DNA from: an uncultured Alphaproteobacteria bacterium
Lineage (GTDB): Bacteria; Pseudomonadota; Alphaproteobacteria; HIMB59; GCA-002718135
Direction: 5' to 3'
Length of the DNA stretch: 64,000 bases
Assembly: GCA_902567135.1 (NCBI GenBank)
Contig: CACFLO010000003.1
Coordinates: forward strand, 1-64,000
Part shown: positions 13,728 to 23,344 of the stretch, one piece after another
How positions within the stretch are numbered: position 1 is the stretch's first letter
Layout: each line of letters starts with the position of its first letter
Notes under the pieces: model-generated
The model's database searches: none
What the model saw: the letters and a program-made list of their open reading frames with translations, nothing else
What the model was told of the DNA's origin: nothing
Position numbers and translations under genes: made by a program

Positions 13728-14195
13728 ATGAATTTATTTGTTTCTAAATTTATCAACAAAATTGATAAAAAAGGTAGGATTTCACTACCCTCTATTTTTA
13801 GAAGTGCTTTACCTAAAGATCATAAAAATGAAATTATTTTATCAAAATCTTTAAGAAACAATTTTATTGATGGTCTCAGTGTAGATAGAGTTAATGAAAT
13901 TGCAAAGAGAATAAATGATTTAGATTTTTTTTCCGAGGAACATGAAGATTTTACAACTTCAATATTTTCTGAAATGTTGCCAACAAATTTAGATAAAGAA
14001 GGAAGATTTCTAATACCAGAAAAATTAAAAACTTTTGCTAATATTAAAGATGAGGTTGCATTCATAGGCCAAGGTTACTATTTTCAAATTGTTAATCCTA
14101 GCGTCGCATTAGATCTGCAAAATAAATCAAGAATGCGCTTAAATCTAAATAAAAAAACTTTAGGAAAAATACTAACTGGAGACATAAATGATTAA
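13728..14195 (+). CDS. mraZ: Transcriptional regulator MraZ
   Basis: A 155-residue protein with two AbrB-like swapped-hairpin domains. The first begins FINKIDKKGRISLPSIFR (DXKGR motif near residues 9-15) and the second has NLDKEGRFLIPEKLK around residue 88, the same DKxGR signature. MraZ forms a ring of 8-12 subunits, binds TGGG-type repeats and represses the dcw operon. The gene lies directly behind four such boxes and leads the cluster, as expected for an autoregulator. No Shine-Dalgarno sequence is seen at the start; the upstream bases are occupied by the operator. The end overlaps rsmH by eight bases. Confidence 0.93.
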   Translation: MNLFVSKFINKIDKKGRISLPSIFRSALPKDHKNEIILSKSLRNNFIDGLSVDRVNEIAKRINDLDFFSEEHEDFTTSIFSEMLPTNLDKEGRFLIPEKLKTFANIKDEVAFIGQGYYFQIVNPSVALDLQNKSRMRLNLNKKTLGKILTGDIND

Positions 14196-15123
14196 TAATC
14201 ATATACCTGTCATGATTAATGAGGTTAAATCATTTTTACCAATTAATAAAAATATAAATTTAATTGATGCTACTTTTGGAGGAGGCGGTTATTCAAAAGC
14301 TATACTAGATGAATTTAATATTAAAAATTTAATAGCGATAGATAGAGATCCAATTTCAAAAATTTTTTTTAGCGAATTAAGGAATAAATATGAAAATATA
14401 GAATTTTTTAATCAAAAATTTAGTAAAATTGATGAATTAATTTGCAATTCGAAATATTCAAATGAAAAGTTTGACGCAATAATATTTGATTTAGGTGTAA
14501 GTTCAAACCAAATTGATAATTCTGAGAGAGGTTTTTCATTTCAAAATAAAGGTCCCTTAGACATGAAAATGGGATCATCTTCATTAAATGCTTATGAAAT
14601 AGTAAATACTTTTGATGAGAAAACACTATCGAATATTTTTTTCAAATTAGGCGAGGAGAAACATTCTAGAAAAATTGCAAAAAATATAATTAAATCAAGA
14701 ACTATAAAACCTATTGATAATACTAAAGAATTATCAGATATTATAAAAAAATCAGTACCTTTTAGTAATTCTAAAAACAAAATACATCCTGCTACTAAAA
14801 CATTTCAGGCGCTAAGAATTTATGTAAATGATGAATTAAATGAACTTAAAAAAGCTCTAGAGAAATCAGAAGCTTTACTTGCTCAAAATGGTTTATTAAT
14901 AATGGTTTCTTTCCAAAGTCTAGAAGATAGAATTGTGAAAGATTATTTTAACCACAAAAGTGGTAAACGATGGCGTTCCTCCCGCCACCTCCCGGACTTA
15001 GGTGATCTTGGTCCTATAACCTTAAAGATAATCACCAAAAAACCTTTAAGACCAAAGGATTTTGAGATTAATAATAATCCAAGATCTAGATCAGCTAAGC
15101 TTCGGGTGGCTCAAAAAATTTAA
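14188..15123 (+). CDS. rsmH: 16S rRNA (cytosine-1402-N4)-methyltransferase RsmH
   Basis: A 311-residue S-adenosylmethionine methyltransferase that modifies C1402 in the 16S rRNA P site. HIPVMINEVKSFL at the N-terminus, the AdoMet loop DATFGGGGYSKAIL (residues 27-40), IFDLGVSSNQID, ERGFSFQNKGPLDMKM and TFQALRIYVNDEL are all family signatures. MVSFQSLEDRIVKDYF and SRSAKLRVAQK close the protein. A GGAG sequence precedes the ATG inside the end of mraZ. Second gene of the dcw operon, followed two bases later by the ftsL-like gene. Confidence 0.95.
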   Translation: MINNHIPVMINEVKSFLPINKNINLIDATFGGGGYSKAILDEFNIKNLIAIDRDPISKIFFSELRNKYENIEFFNQKFSKIDELICNSKYSNEKFDAIIFDLGVSSNQIDNSERGFSFQNKGPLDMKMGSSSLNAYEIVNTFDEKTLSNIFFKLGEEKHSRKIAKNIIKSRTIKPIDNTKELSDIIKKSVPFSNSKNKIHPATKTFQALRIYVNDELNELKKALEKSEALLAQNGLLIMVSFQSLEDRIVKDYFNHKSGKRWRSSRHLPDLGDLGPITLKIITKKPLRPKDFEINNNPRSRSAKLRVAQKI

Positions 15124-15125
15124 TT

Positions 15126-15446
15126 ATGAAATATGCTAAACACATTGTTTTTTTTCTTCTTATAAATTTAGTAATAGTTTTCTTGGCAATATTTTTAGGT
15201 AATTTAACTAGGAAACTTGAAATAAATAATAATTTAACTGAGAAAAATATCCAAAAAGAAAAAGATCAATTAAAGATTAATATAATTGAATACGCTTATT
15301 ACAATAATCCTAACTATTTAAAAAAATTACATGACATATATTTTTCTTATGAGGAAGAAGATCTGCAGAATAAAATTTTAGACTTTTCAAATATATCTAA
15401 TCTAAAAAACAATAAAATAATTTTGGTAAATTTAAAATCTAAATAA
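15126..15446 (+). CDS. ftsL: Probable cell division protein FtsL
   Basis: A 106-residue bitopic protein: one transmembrane helix at about residues 8-27, then a polar, Lys/Asn/Glu-rich periplasmic region with a likely coiled coil (NNLTEKNIQKEKDQLKI) and a C-terminal part. Sequence alone would not identify it. Size, topology and position between rsmH and ftsI are those of FtsL, which joins FtsQ and FtsB in the divisome and activates FtsWI. It is separated from ftsI by a single base. Confidence 0.72.
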   Translation: MKYAKHIVFFLLINLVIVFLAIFLGNLTRKLEINNNLTEKNIQKEKDQLKINIIEYAYYNNPNYLKKLHDIYFSYEEEDLQNKILDFSNISNLKNNKIILVNLKSK

Positions 15447-15447
15447 A

Positions 15448-17107
15448 ATGATTAAAAATAAACCATTTTTATTTGACTCTGATTCATTAAAAAATTTTCA
15501 TAAAAGAATTTTTCTTTCTATTTTAATTTTTCTTTTTTTCTTTTTTTCTGTATTTTATAGAATAAGTTTTATTTCAATATCAAGTTATTTTGATGTAACA
15601 TCTCAAATTAAGTTACCAAAAAAAGAAATAAGAGGTAATATTTATGACAGAAATGGGATAGTTTTAGCCGCAACAATAAATTCAAAATCGTTATCTGCTA
15701 GACCTTATTTAATAAATAATGTTGATGTTTTATCAAAACAATTATTTGAAATTCTTGATATTGATGAGGAAACAATCAACAATAAATTATCAAGTAATAA
15801 AAAATTTGTTTGGTTAAAAAGAAATATTACTCCTTTTGAACAACAAAAAATTATTGATCTTGGAGAAATTAATTTAGAATTTCATAATGAAAAAAAGAGA
15901 ATTTATCCATTTAAGAACACTGCTTCACATCTTGTAGGTTTTGTAAATATTGATCAAATTGGCCAAAGAGGAATTGAAAGATATTTTAATAAATCATTAT
16001 CAAACTCTAAAGATATAACTCTATCAATTGATATAAACCTTCAACAATCAATTACAAATAATTTGTTAGAAACCATTAATTATTACAAAGCTGAGTCAGG
16101 GTTAGCAATAGTTTTGGATATATCAAATGGTGAAGTTTTATCTTCTGTTAGCTATCCTGATTTTAATCCCAATAATAATCAAAGTTTTAATGAAATTAAT
16201 TTAATTAATAGAGTTATCCAATCAAATTATGAGATGGGCTCAACTTTTAAACCATTAACAGTTGTAAATGGTTACGACTATGGAATTATTAATCCAAACA
16301 TGGTTTTTTGATGTAAAGGAAAGTGTCAAAGGAGTTCAAGATCATGACAATTATAAGGATAATGGACTTTATGATGTAGAAACAATCGTTGTGGAGTCAT
16401 CCAATATAGGAGCTGCACAAATAGCATTAAAAATAGGAAAAAATAATCAAAAAGAGTTTCTTAAAAAATTAGGTTTTTTCAAAAAACTAGATATCGAACT
16501 ATTTGAAGCTGAAGAGCCGATAGGAAATCCTAACAATTGGAAAGAACATGAGACAACTAGAATAGGTTTTGGTCATAGCTTTTCTGTAACACCACTTCAT
16601 CTTGTAAAAGCATATGCTTCTTTAGCTAATGATGGTTATACAGTAAGCCCAACCTTCACACTAAATCCAAAAAAAAACTCAGATCAAAATATACTATTAA
16701 AAAAAGAAAGTTCTGATTATTTCTTAAGTTTGTTAAATGCAGTTATTACTAAAACTAAGTTTACAGGTCCAAGAGTTAAAATAGACGGGTATAATATTGG
16801 TGGAAAAACTGGAACGTCAGAATTATTAAAACCGAAAGGGGGATACTATAAAGATAGAAATAGAACATCATTTATAGGTATATTCCCAATTAATAATCCT
16901 AGATATGTTGTATATACTGCTATTAAATACCCAAAAAAACCTACTGACTCCAATGAAAGAATGACTGGGGCAGTTGTAAATGCTCCTCTTGTAAAAAAAA
17001 TCATATTTGAAATGATTAAAATATTAAATTTGCCTTCATATAGACACGATAACTTAATAAAAGCAGAAATAAAACAAATATATAAATACGGTTATGCTTT
17101 TCTCTGA
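15448..17107 (+). CDS. ftsI: Peptidoglycan transpeptidase FtsI (PBP3), reading frame broken at 16304-16309
   Basis: Septal transpeptidase in two frames. The first (15448-16311, 287 codons) has the N-terminal membrane anchor (~residues 17-40), KEIRGNIYDRNGIVLA, and the active-site serine in MGSTFKPL, then stops with NMVF-TGA. The second frame continues without loss as FDVKESVKGVQ and carries the SxN motif (ESSNIGA) and KTGT (GGKTGTSE). The break is at a run of six T (16304-16309): with one T fewer the frames join as NMVFDVKES, giving one protein of about 552 residues, the usual size. A methionine codon at 16268 starts the second frame formally but lies inside the first. Sequencing error, slippage or a real mutation are possible; flanking genes are intact and FtsI is normally essential. 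Confidence 0.9.
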
Positions 17108-18500
17108 TCTAAAAGATATTTTTAATAATGCAGTAATCGTAGGCAAATTACCTAAAAAAAAAATAAAATACTTAAGTGATCATTCTAAAAATGTTGATGC
17201 AAGTACTCTTTTTGTTATAAACAAAAAAAAAAAATTTAAATTATCATATTTAAAAGAAGCAATTTCAAAAAATTTAAATACTATTATCACTAATAGTTTT
17301 TTAAAAAATTGTTCTCTTAATCAAATTATTGTTAAGGATCTTGAAAAAGAAATTTCAAGATTAATTAAATTAAGACAACCCTTTATACCTAAAATATCTG
17401 TTGCTATTACAGGTACTAATGGAAAAACTTCGACATCATGGTATCTTGCACAAATTTGCAAAATAAATGGGATACCCTCAAAATTAACAGGAACACTTGG
17501 TTATTTTATAAATTTGAAAAAGTATAAAGATTCAGGATTAACAACACCAACAAACTTAGATCTTTATCAATTTGCTAATGAAAGTAAAAAAAATAATTTT
17601 ACCTTTATATCTGAAGCATCTAGTCACGGACTGCATCAGGGGCGTTTCAACCACTTTAATATAGACATAGCTGCAATTACAAACCTTTCTCATGATCACT
17701 TAGATTATCATAAAAACTTTAGATCATACCTAAATAGTAAATTTTCATTATTCACAAAAATTTTAAATAATAAAGGTGTGGCAGTAGTTAATTCACGTTT
17801 GAAAAATTATAAAACTTTAGAAAAAAAAATAAAAGAAAGAAAAATTAGAATGATTACTTTTGGAGCTAAGGACGTATATTTTTATAAAAATTATTTATAT
17901 GTTTTTGGAAAAAAATATAACTTATTAAAATTTGAATTAATAAATAATATTCAAAAAGAAAATATGGAATGTGCAGTTGCTTGCGCTCTAGCTATGAATG
18001 TAAGTATAAAAAAAATAATTAATTCTTTGCATAAATTAAAATCAGCACCAGGAAGATTTGAAATGATAGATTTTAGAAAAAAAAATTCAAAAATCATAAT
18101 AGATTATGCTCATACGCCTGACGCTCTTGAAAATATTTTGAAATCTTTTTCATATAATAATCAAAAACCTTCACTTGTTTTTGGTTGTGGAGGAAATAGA
18201 GACAAAGAAAAAAGAAAAAAAATGGCAATTATTGCAAAAAAATATGCAAATAAAGTTTATATAACTGATGATAATCCAAGATATGAAAATCCAAAAACTA
18301 TTAGAGAAAGTATCAAAAAATATTGTCAAAAGGGAGTTGAGATTTCTAATAGAAGAAAAGCAATACATGAAGCAATTTTGAAATTAGATATAAATGATAT
18401 CCTTATCATCGCCGGGAAAGGACATGAAAAATATCAATTAATTAAAAATAAGAAAATTGAATTCAATGATTATAAAATAGCAAAAAACTTTATTAAATAA
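17094..18500 (+). CDS. murE: UDP-MurNAc-tripeptide synthetase MurE (meso-diaminopimelate type)
   Basis: A 468-residue Mur ligase that adds the third stem amino acid to UDP-MurNAc-Ala-Glu. The ATP loop ITGTNGKTSTSWYLA is near residues 104-118, followed by TTPTNLDLYQ, SSHGLHQGRF and THL-type HDHLDYHKN segments. The DNPRYENP stretch near the C-terminus is the signature of meso-diaminopimelate ligases, so the wall is of the Gram-negative A1-gamma type. IIAGKGHEKYQ ends the catalytic region. The start overlaps the end of ftsI by 14 bases, as in other dcw operons. Confidence 0.94.
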   Translation: MLFSDLKDIFNNAVIVGKLPKKKIKYLSDHSKNVDASTLFVINKKKKFKLSYLKEAISKNLNTIITNSFLKNCSLNQIIVKDLEKEISRLIKLRQPFIPKISVAITGTNGKTSTSWYLAQICKINGIPSKLTGTLGYFINLKKYKDSGLTTPTNLDLYQFANESKKNNFTFISEASSHGLHQGRFNHFNIDIAAITNLSHDHLDYHKNFRSYLNSKFSLFTKILNNKGVAVVNSRLKNYKTLEKKIKERKIRMITFGAKDVYFYKNYLYVFGKKYNLLKFELINNIQKENMECAVACALAMNVSIKKIINSLHKLKSAPGRFEMIDFRKKNSKIIIDYAHTPDALENILKSFSYNNQKPSLVFGCGGNRDKEKRKKMAIIAKKYANKVYITDDNPRYENPKTIRESIKKYCQKGVEISNRRKAIHEAILKLDINDILIIAGKGHEKYQLIKNKKIEFNDYKIAKNFIK

Positions 18501-18503
18501 CTC

Positions 18504-19877
18504 ATGACATTAGTAGACATAATTAAAAATTATATTGTTAATTCATCAAATAAAATAAAAATTAATAGTAAAGATATTAAAAAAAATGATATTTTTTTGG
18601 CTTTAAGAGGATCAAATTATCATGGCAATAAATATATTAATGATGCCATTAATGCTGGGGCAAAATATTGTATAACAGATAAAGAGCCCCAACGTTTTAA
18701 GAATAGCAAAAAAATATTATTAGTTGAAAATATTCAAAATTTTTTAATAGATTTATGTGAAGAAAAAAGATCATTATATAAAGGTCAAGTTGTTGGCATA
18801 ACAGGAAGTGCTGGAAAAACTTCTCTAAAGGAATATCTTAAATTTTTTTTAGGAAAAAAATTTAAAGTCTCCGCATCTATTAAAAGTTATAATAACAATT
18901 TAGGGGTTATGATCTCAATTTTAAATATGAATTTAAAATCGGATTATGCAATATTTGAAATTGGAACAAATAATTTTTTTGAGATTAGGAAATTAACAGA
19001 ATTAGTTAAGCCCTCCCAAATATTCATAACTAACATTCTCTCTACCCATCTTGAAAATTTTAAAAATAAACGTAATATTGCTATAGAAAAATCTGATATA
19101 TTTAAAAAAAAATATAATCCTCTAGCCGAAATTTTAATTTTTCAAAAAAAATCTAAAGAAGAACAGTTAATTTATAATATTGCAATAAAAGAAAATCTAA
19201 GAAAAATAATTAAAATAGGAACAAGAAAAGATGGATGCTACATTGCAAAAGTAAAAAAAATGCAATCTAAATATGAAATAACGCTAAAAATATTTAATAA
19301 AAATTATAAAATTTTTTTAAGTGAATATGAAGAAAAAACTATTTCGAATTTACTATTCGTTTTAACTTTTTTTATTTTTAATAAAATTAATACTAATATA
19401 ATAATTAACAAAAATTATAGAATCCCTAAAGTAGATGGAAGAGGAAGCATACACAATTATATATTAAATAATTTTAAAGTTAAATTAATTGACGAATCAT
19501 ATAATGCTAATCCTGAAACAATGGTTGAGAGCATTAAAAATTTTTCTATTATTAAAAATGAAAAAAGAGTTAAATTTTTAATTTTAGGCAATATGAATGA
19601 ATTGGGGTTGAAGTCTCACACTCTTCACATAAAAGTCATTAAAGAAATTGAAAAATATCAATTCGATGAAGTTATTTTATCTGGTAACTTTTTTAAAAAA
19701 GCCCTAAGTATGTTTTCTAAATTAAAAAATAATTATGTTTATAAAAGCAATAGTCAGAATATTATGAGCTATTTAAAGAAAAACCTTCACAAAAATGCCA
19801 TTATAATGGCTAAATGTTCAAATAAAACTGAAGTAAATAAGTTTGTAAACCTTATAAAATTAAAAAAGAGAGGATGA
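18504..19877 (+). CDS. murF: UDP-MurNAc-tripeptide-D-Ala-D-Ala ligase MurF
   Basis: A 457-residue Mur ligase that completes the pentapeptide stem by adding D-Ala-D-Ala. The N-terminal domain contains KKNDIFLALRGSNYHGNKYINDAI-like sequence, the ATP loop is GITGSAGKTSLKEYL near residues 101-115, and SYNNNLGV, FEIGTNNFFEI and DESYNANPETM are MurF-specific. LGNMNELG near the C-terminus is also diagnostic. Length is normal. It starts three bases after murE and ends three bases before mraY. Confidence 0.94.
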   Translation: MTLVDIIKNYIVNSSNKIKINSKDIKKNDIFLALRGSNYHGNKYINDAINAGAKYCITDKEPQRFKNSKKILLVENIQNFLIDLCEEKRSLYKGQVVGITGSAGKTSLKEYLKFFLGKKFKVSASIKSYNNNLGVMISILNMNLKSDYAIFEIGTNNFFEIRKLTELVKPSQIFITNILSTHLENFKNKRNIAIEKSDIFKKKYNPLAEILIFQKKSKEEQLIYNIAIKENLRKIIKIGTRKDGCYIAKVKKMQSKYEITLKIFNKNYKIFLSEYEEKTISNLLFVLTFFIFNKINTNIIINKNYRIPKVDGRGSIHNYILNNFKVKLIDESYNANPETMVESIKNFSIIKNEKRVKFLILGNMNELGLKSHTLHIKVIKEIEKYQFDEVILSGNFFKKALSMFSKLKNNYVYKSNSQNIMSYLKKNLHKNAIIMAKCSNKTEVNKFVNLIKLKKRG

Positions 19878-19880
19878 TTT

Positions 19881-20969
19881 TTGTTTAAAATTATAGCCCA
19901 ACAGTTTGTTGAACAATATAGTTTTCTTAACTTATTTAATTTTATTACTTTTAGGGTTGGTGCCTCAATATTAACATCATTATTTTTTTCTTTAATTTTC
20001 GGACAGTATATAATTAACAAAATTTCAAAAATTCAACCAATTGGTCAACCAATAAGAGATGATGGTCCAGAAAATCATATTATTCAAAAAGCTGGAACAC
20101 CTACAATGGGAGGAGTGCTAATAATTTTAAGTGTTATAATTTCTTTAGCTCTATGGTCAGATTTTAATAATATTTTTATTTGGATTGGATTTTTAACTTT
20201 AATTGTATTTGGATTTATAGGTTTTATTGATGATTATAATAAAATTAAATCAAGTTCTAGCAATGGATTAAAAGCGAGAACTAGAATAGTACTACAATTA
20301 TTTTTTGCTCTATTAATCTCTATTATAATTATAAACAATATTAATGATCAAATTAGTACTACAATTTCATTTCCTTTTTTTAAAAATTTAATAGTTAATT
20401 TTGGATATCTTTACTTTATAATTTCATTGTTTATAATTGTTGGGTCAGCAAATGCTGTAAATTTAACAGATGGTTTAGATGGTCTAGCTATAGTTCCAGT
20501 AATGATAGTTGCTATGACTTTTGCTTTTATAGCCTATGTAACAGGAAATATCGTATTTTCTGATTATTTACTAATTAGTTACATTCCGGGAACAGGAGAA
20601 TTATCTGTTTTATGCGGTTCATTAATTGGAGCAGCGTTAGGCTTTCTTTGGTTTAATGCCCCACCTGCAAAAGTATTTATGGGTGATACAGGTTCATTAG
20701 CTTTAGGTGCAACAATAGGATCAATAGCAATAATGGTTAAGCATGAGATAGTTTTGGCTATTGCTGGCGGCTTATTTGTTTTAGAGACATTTTCAGTAAT
20801 TATTCAGGTAATTAGTTATAAACTAACTGGAAAAAGAGTTTTTATGATGGCCCCCCTTCATCATCACTTTGAAAAAAAGGGATGGGCAGAGTCAACTATT
20901 GTAATTAGATTTTGGATTATAACAATAGTACTTGCATTGTTAAGTTTAGCCACTTTAAAAATACGTTAA
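19881..20969 (+). CDS. mraY: Phospho-MurNAc-pentapeptide transferase MraY
   Basis: A 362-residue polytopic membrane enzyme that transfers phospho-MurNAc-pentapeptide to undecaprenyl phosphate, making lipid I. Signatures include GTPTMGGVLII, the acidic IGFIDDYNKIK (metal/catalytic Asp pair), NLTDGLDGLA, FNAPPAKVFMGDTGSLALG and the cytoplasmic MMAPLHHHFE motif. About ten hydrophobic helices. The start codon is TTG at 19881; no in-frame ATG lies near and the N-terminus (FKIIAQQFVEQYSFLNLFN) has normal MraY length. A GAGAGGATG sequence upstream supplies the ribosome site. Confidence 0.95.
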   Translation: MFKIIAQQFVEQYSFLNLFNFITFRVGASILTSLFFSLIFGQYIINKISKIQPIGQPIRDDGPENHIIQKAGTPTMGGVLIILSVIISLALWSDFNNIFIWIGFLTLIVFGFIGFIDDYNKIKSSSSNGLKARTRIVLQLFFALLISIIIINNINDQISTTISFPFFKNLIVNFGYLYFIISLFIIVGSANAVNLTDGLDGLAIVPVMIVAMTFAFIAYVTGNIVFSDYLLISYIPGTGELSVLCGSLIGAALGFLWFNAPPAKVFMGDTGSLALGATIGSIAIMVKHEIVLAIAGGLFVLETFSVIIQVISYKLTGKRVFMMAPLHHHFEKKGWAESTIVIRFWIITIVLALLSLATLKIR

Positions 20970-22298
20970 ATGACAGAATACGTATATGGTTTAAGCAAAA
21001 GTGGATTATCAGTTATAAAATTATTAACACTTCAAAAAAAACCTTTTCATTGTTGGGATGATAATAAAAGAATAAGAGATTCATTAAAAAAAAAATTTTC
21101 AAAGTTAAACTTTAAGCAAATAAATAATATTAATTTAAAAAAATATAATAATATTTATTTAACTCCAGGTTTATCCATTTTTGATGAAAAAGTTGCTAAA
21201 GTTTCAAAATCAAGAATTAAAAGAGATTTAAATTTATACTATCAAAATTTGAAAAATGAAAAAGTTATCGCAATAACAGGTACCAATGGAAAATCAACTA
21301 CAACAAAATTAATTGGAGATATAATAAAAAGAAAATCTAAAAATACTTTTGTAGGTGGAAATATCGGAGACGCACTTTGCAATTCAATATTACATAAATC
21401 ACGTTTCTTATATCATGTAATAGAATTAAGTTCTTTCCAACTTGAAACTATAAAAAATTTTGAACCAAAAATTTCTATATTACTTAATCTTTCAAAGGAT
21501 CATTTAGATAGACATAAAAATTTTAAAGATTATATTAATGCAAAAAAAAATATTGTTAATTCGAAAAATAAAAACATTAATTTGATTTCGATTGATGATA
21601 AATATTGTAAAAAAATTTTTAGTGATAAAAAAATTAAAAACAAAATTTCTTTTTCATTAAATAACAATAGCGCAGATATTTATTATAATAATGGCTTTAT
21701 AGTTGATAAATATTTTTATAAATATAAGAGTTTTAAATTAGCTAATATTTCATCAGATCTTTCAAATAACTATAATATTCAAAATATTTTAGCTGCTTAT
21801 ATTGTTTCTAAATATTTAAAAATTCCTGAAAAATATTTCGAAGAAAGTATTAAAAAATATAGGGGTTTACCATATAGATCATCAATAATTTTTAATTCTA
21901 AATCAAAAATTATTATTAATAATAGCAAAGCTACTAATGTAAGTTCAGCATTATTAACTTTAGATAATAAAAAAAATATATTTTTAATATTAGGTGGTAT
22001 TGCAAAAAAAGAGGATGAATTTTATAATTTTAATAAATATAAAGATAATATTATTAAATTATATATTTATGGTAAATCAAGAAATTTAATAAAAAGACAA
22101 ATAGGATTACATAAGATTTCTAAAGTCCTAACTAGTTTAGATTATGTTGTTAATAATTTATGGAAAGACTTATCTAAATTTGATTGCAAGGCAACAATAA
22201 TATTTGCTCCTGCTTGTGCTTCTTTTGATCAATTTGAAAATTTTGAAAAAAGAGGTAATTATTTTAATAAATTAATTATAAATAAAATTAAAAAATGA
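20970..22298 (+). CDS. murD: UDP-MurNAc-L-alanine-D-glutamate ligase MurD
   Basis: A 442-residue Mur ligase that adds D-glutamate. The N-terminal UDP-binding domain starts VYGLSKSGLSVIK. The ATP loop ITGTNGKSTTTKLIG falls near residues 104-118, followed by GNIGDAL, ELSSFQLETI and LNLSKDHLDRHKNF, all MurD features. PYRSSIIF and NNSKATNVSSALLTL form the C-terminal domain entry, and FAPACASFDQFENFEKRG is the characteristic ending. The ATG directly follows the mraY stop. Very Lys/Asn/Ile-rich, in line with low GC rather than decay. Confidence 0.94.
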   Translation: MTEYVYGLSKSGLSVIKLLTLQKKPFHCWDDNKRIRDSLKKKFSKLNFKQINNINLKKYNNIYLTPGLSIFDEKVAKVSKSRIKRDLNLYYQNLKNEKVIAITGTNGKSTTTKLIGDIIKRKSKNTFVGGNIGDALCNSILHKSRFLYHVIELSSFQLETIKNFEPKISILLNLSKDHLDRHKNFKDYINAKKNIVNSKNKNINLISIDDKYCKKIFSDKKIKNKISFSLNNNSADIYYNNGFIVDKYFYKYKSFKLANISSDLSNNYNIQNILAAYIVSKYLKIPEKYFEESIKKYRGLPYRSSIIFNSKSKIIINNSKATNVSSALLTLDNKKNIFLILGGIAKKEDEFYNFNKYKDNIIKLYIYGKSRNLIKRQIGLHKISKVLTSLDYVVNNLWKDLSKFDCKATIIFAPACASFDQFENFEKRGNYFNKLIINKIKK

Positions 22299-23344
22299 AA
22301 ATAAGAAATTTCTGGAGCTCAATAGATCAAATTAATTTTATTCTTATTTTAATATTAGGATTGCTAGGGGTACTTCTATCTTATTCAGTAAATCAAAATT
22401 TTTTATTGATAAATAAGCATACAATTTTTTATATTTTTAGTTTGATAATTATTATTTTATTATCTCAACAGTCAGACAAAAATATTAGAAGATTTGCCTT
22501 ATTTGGCTTTGTCGTTTTATTGATTTTATTAGTATCTTTATTATTTTTTGAATATGAGGTTAAAGGTGCTAAAAGATGGTTAAAAATATATAGTTTTTCA
22601 TTTCAACCTTCAGAAGTTATAAAACCATTTTTTGTTATTTTAGTATCCTGGGGAATTGCACAATCAATTCAAGGAAGAAAATATTTTATAGCTGCAACTT
22701 TTATTTTTTTTATAATATTAATTACTTTAGTTTTAATGCAGCCTGATTTAGGTATGACAATTTTAATTGGCTCAACTTTTTTTTGTCAACTTTTTATAGC
22801 CGGCTTACCAATCATACTGGTTATTTATGGTTTATTGTTAATTATTTCAGTTTCAATATTTGCATATTTTTTTCTTGATCATGTTAAAAATAGAATAGAA
22901 TCATTTTTAGGAAATGCAGATACCTATCAAATAGATTTAAGCATAAAAGCATTTAAATCTGGAGGTATTTTAGGTAAAGGCCCAGGTCAAGGTGATTTAA
23001 AAGAGAAAATACCTGATGCAAATACAGATTTTATATTTGCAGTAGCTGGTGAAGAGTTAGGGTTAATTTTTTGTTTGATTATATTAATTATCATTCTTTC
23101 AATAATTATTAAAACATTATTAAAAGTTCTAAAAGTAACTAACCCATATAAAATCATTGCTATATCAGGGTTAATTTGCTCATTTGGTCTTCAAAGCTTG
23201 ATTAATATTTTAAGTGCATTGGGAATGATACCAACAAAAGGCATGACACTTCCTTTTGTAAGTTATGGAGGGTCTTCAATGTTAGCTACAAGCATATTAT
23301 TTGGATTTTTGTTGTCACTAACAAATTTAAAGAACAATGAGTAG
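22295..23344 (+). CDS. ftsW: Lipid II polymerase FtsW (SEDS family)
   Basis: A 349-residue integral membrane glycosyltransferase that polymerises lipid II at the septum together with FtsI. Hydrophobic segments alternate through the protein. SEDS signatures: GAKRWLKIYSFSFQPSE, MQPDLGMTILIGS, a periplasmic loop with YQIDLSIKAFKSGGILGKG, and PDANTDFIFAVAGEELG, then LPFVSYGGSSMLATS near the end. Called FtsW rather than RodA because of its place between murD and murG; a clear rodA is at 56947. It overlaps murD by four bases and murG by eight. Confidence 0.93.
   Translation: MKIRNFWSSIDQINFILILILGLLGVLLSYSVNQNFLLINKHTIFYIFSLIIIILLSQQSDKNIRRFALFGFVVLLILLVSLLFFEYEVKGAKRWLKIYSFSFQPSEVIKPFFVILVSWGIAQSIQGRKYFIAATFIFFIILITLVLMQPDLGMTILIGSTFFCQLFIAGLPIILVIYGLLLIISVSIFAYFFLDHVKNRIESFLGNADTYQIDLSIKAFKSGGILGKGPGQGDLKEKIPDANTDFIFAVAGEELGLIFCLIILIIILSIIIKTLLKVLKVTNPYKIIAISGLICSFGLQSLINILSALGMIPTKGMTLPFVSYGGSSMLATSILFGFLLSLTNLKNNE

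Noticed and set aside
16268-17107. A separate gene starting inside ftsI
   Set aside because: Its sequence is the second half of FtsI with the SxN and KTGT motifs, so it is one gene with a frameshift, not two.
22295-23344. This SEDS gene as a second rodA
   Set aside because: It sits between murD and murG and lacks the RodA-specific GTQSYLEYLPEKQ stretch seen at 56947-58041.
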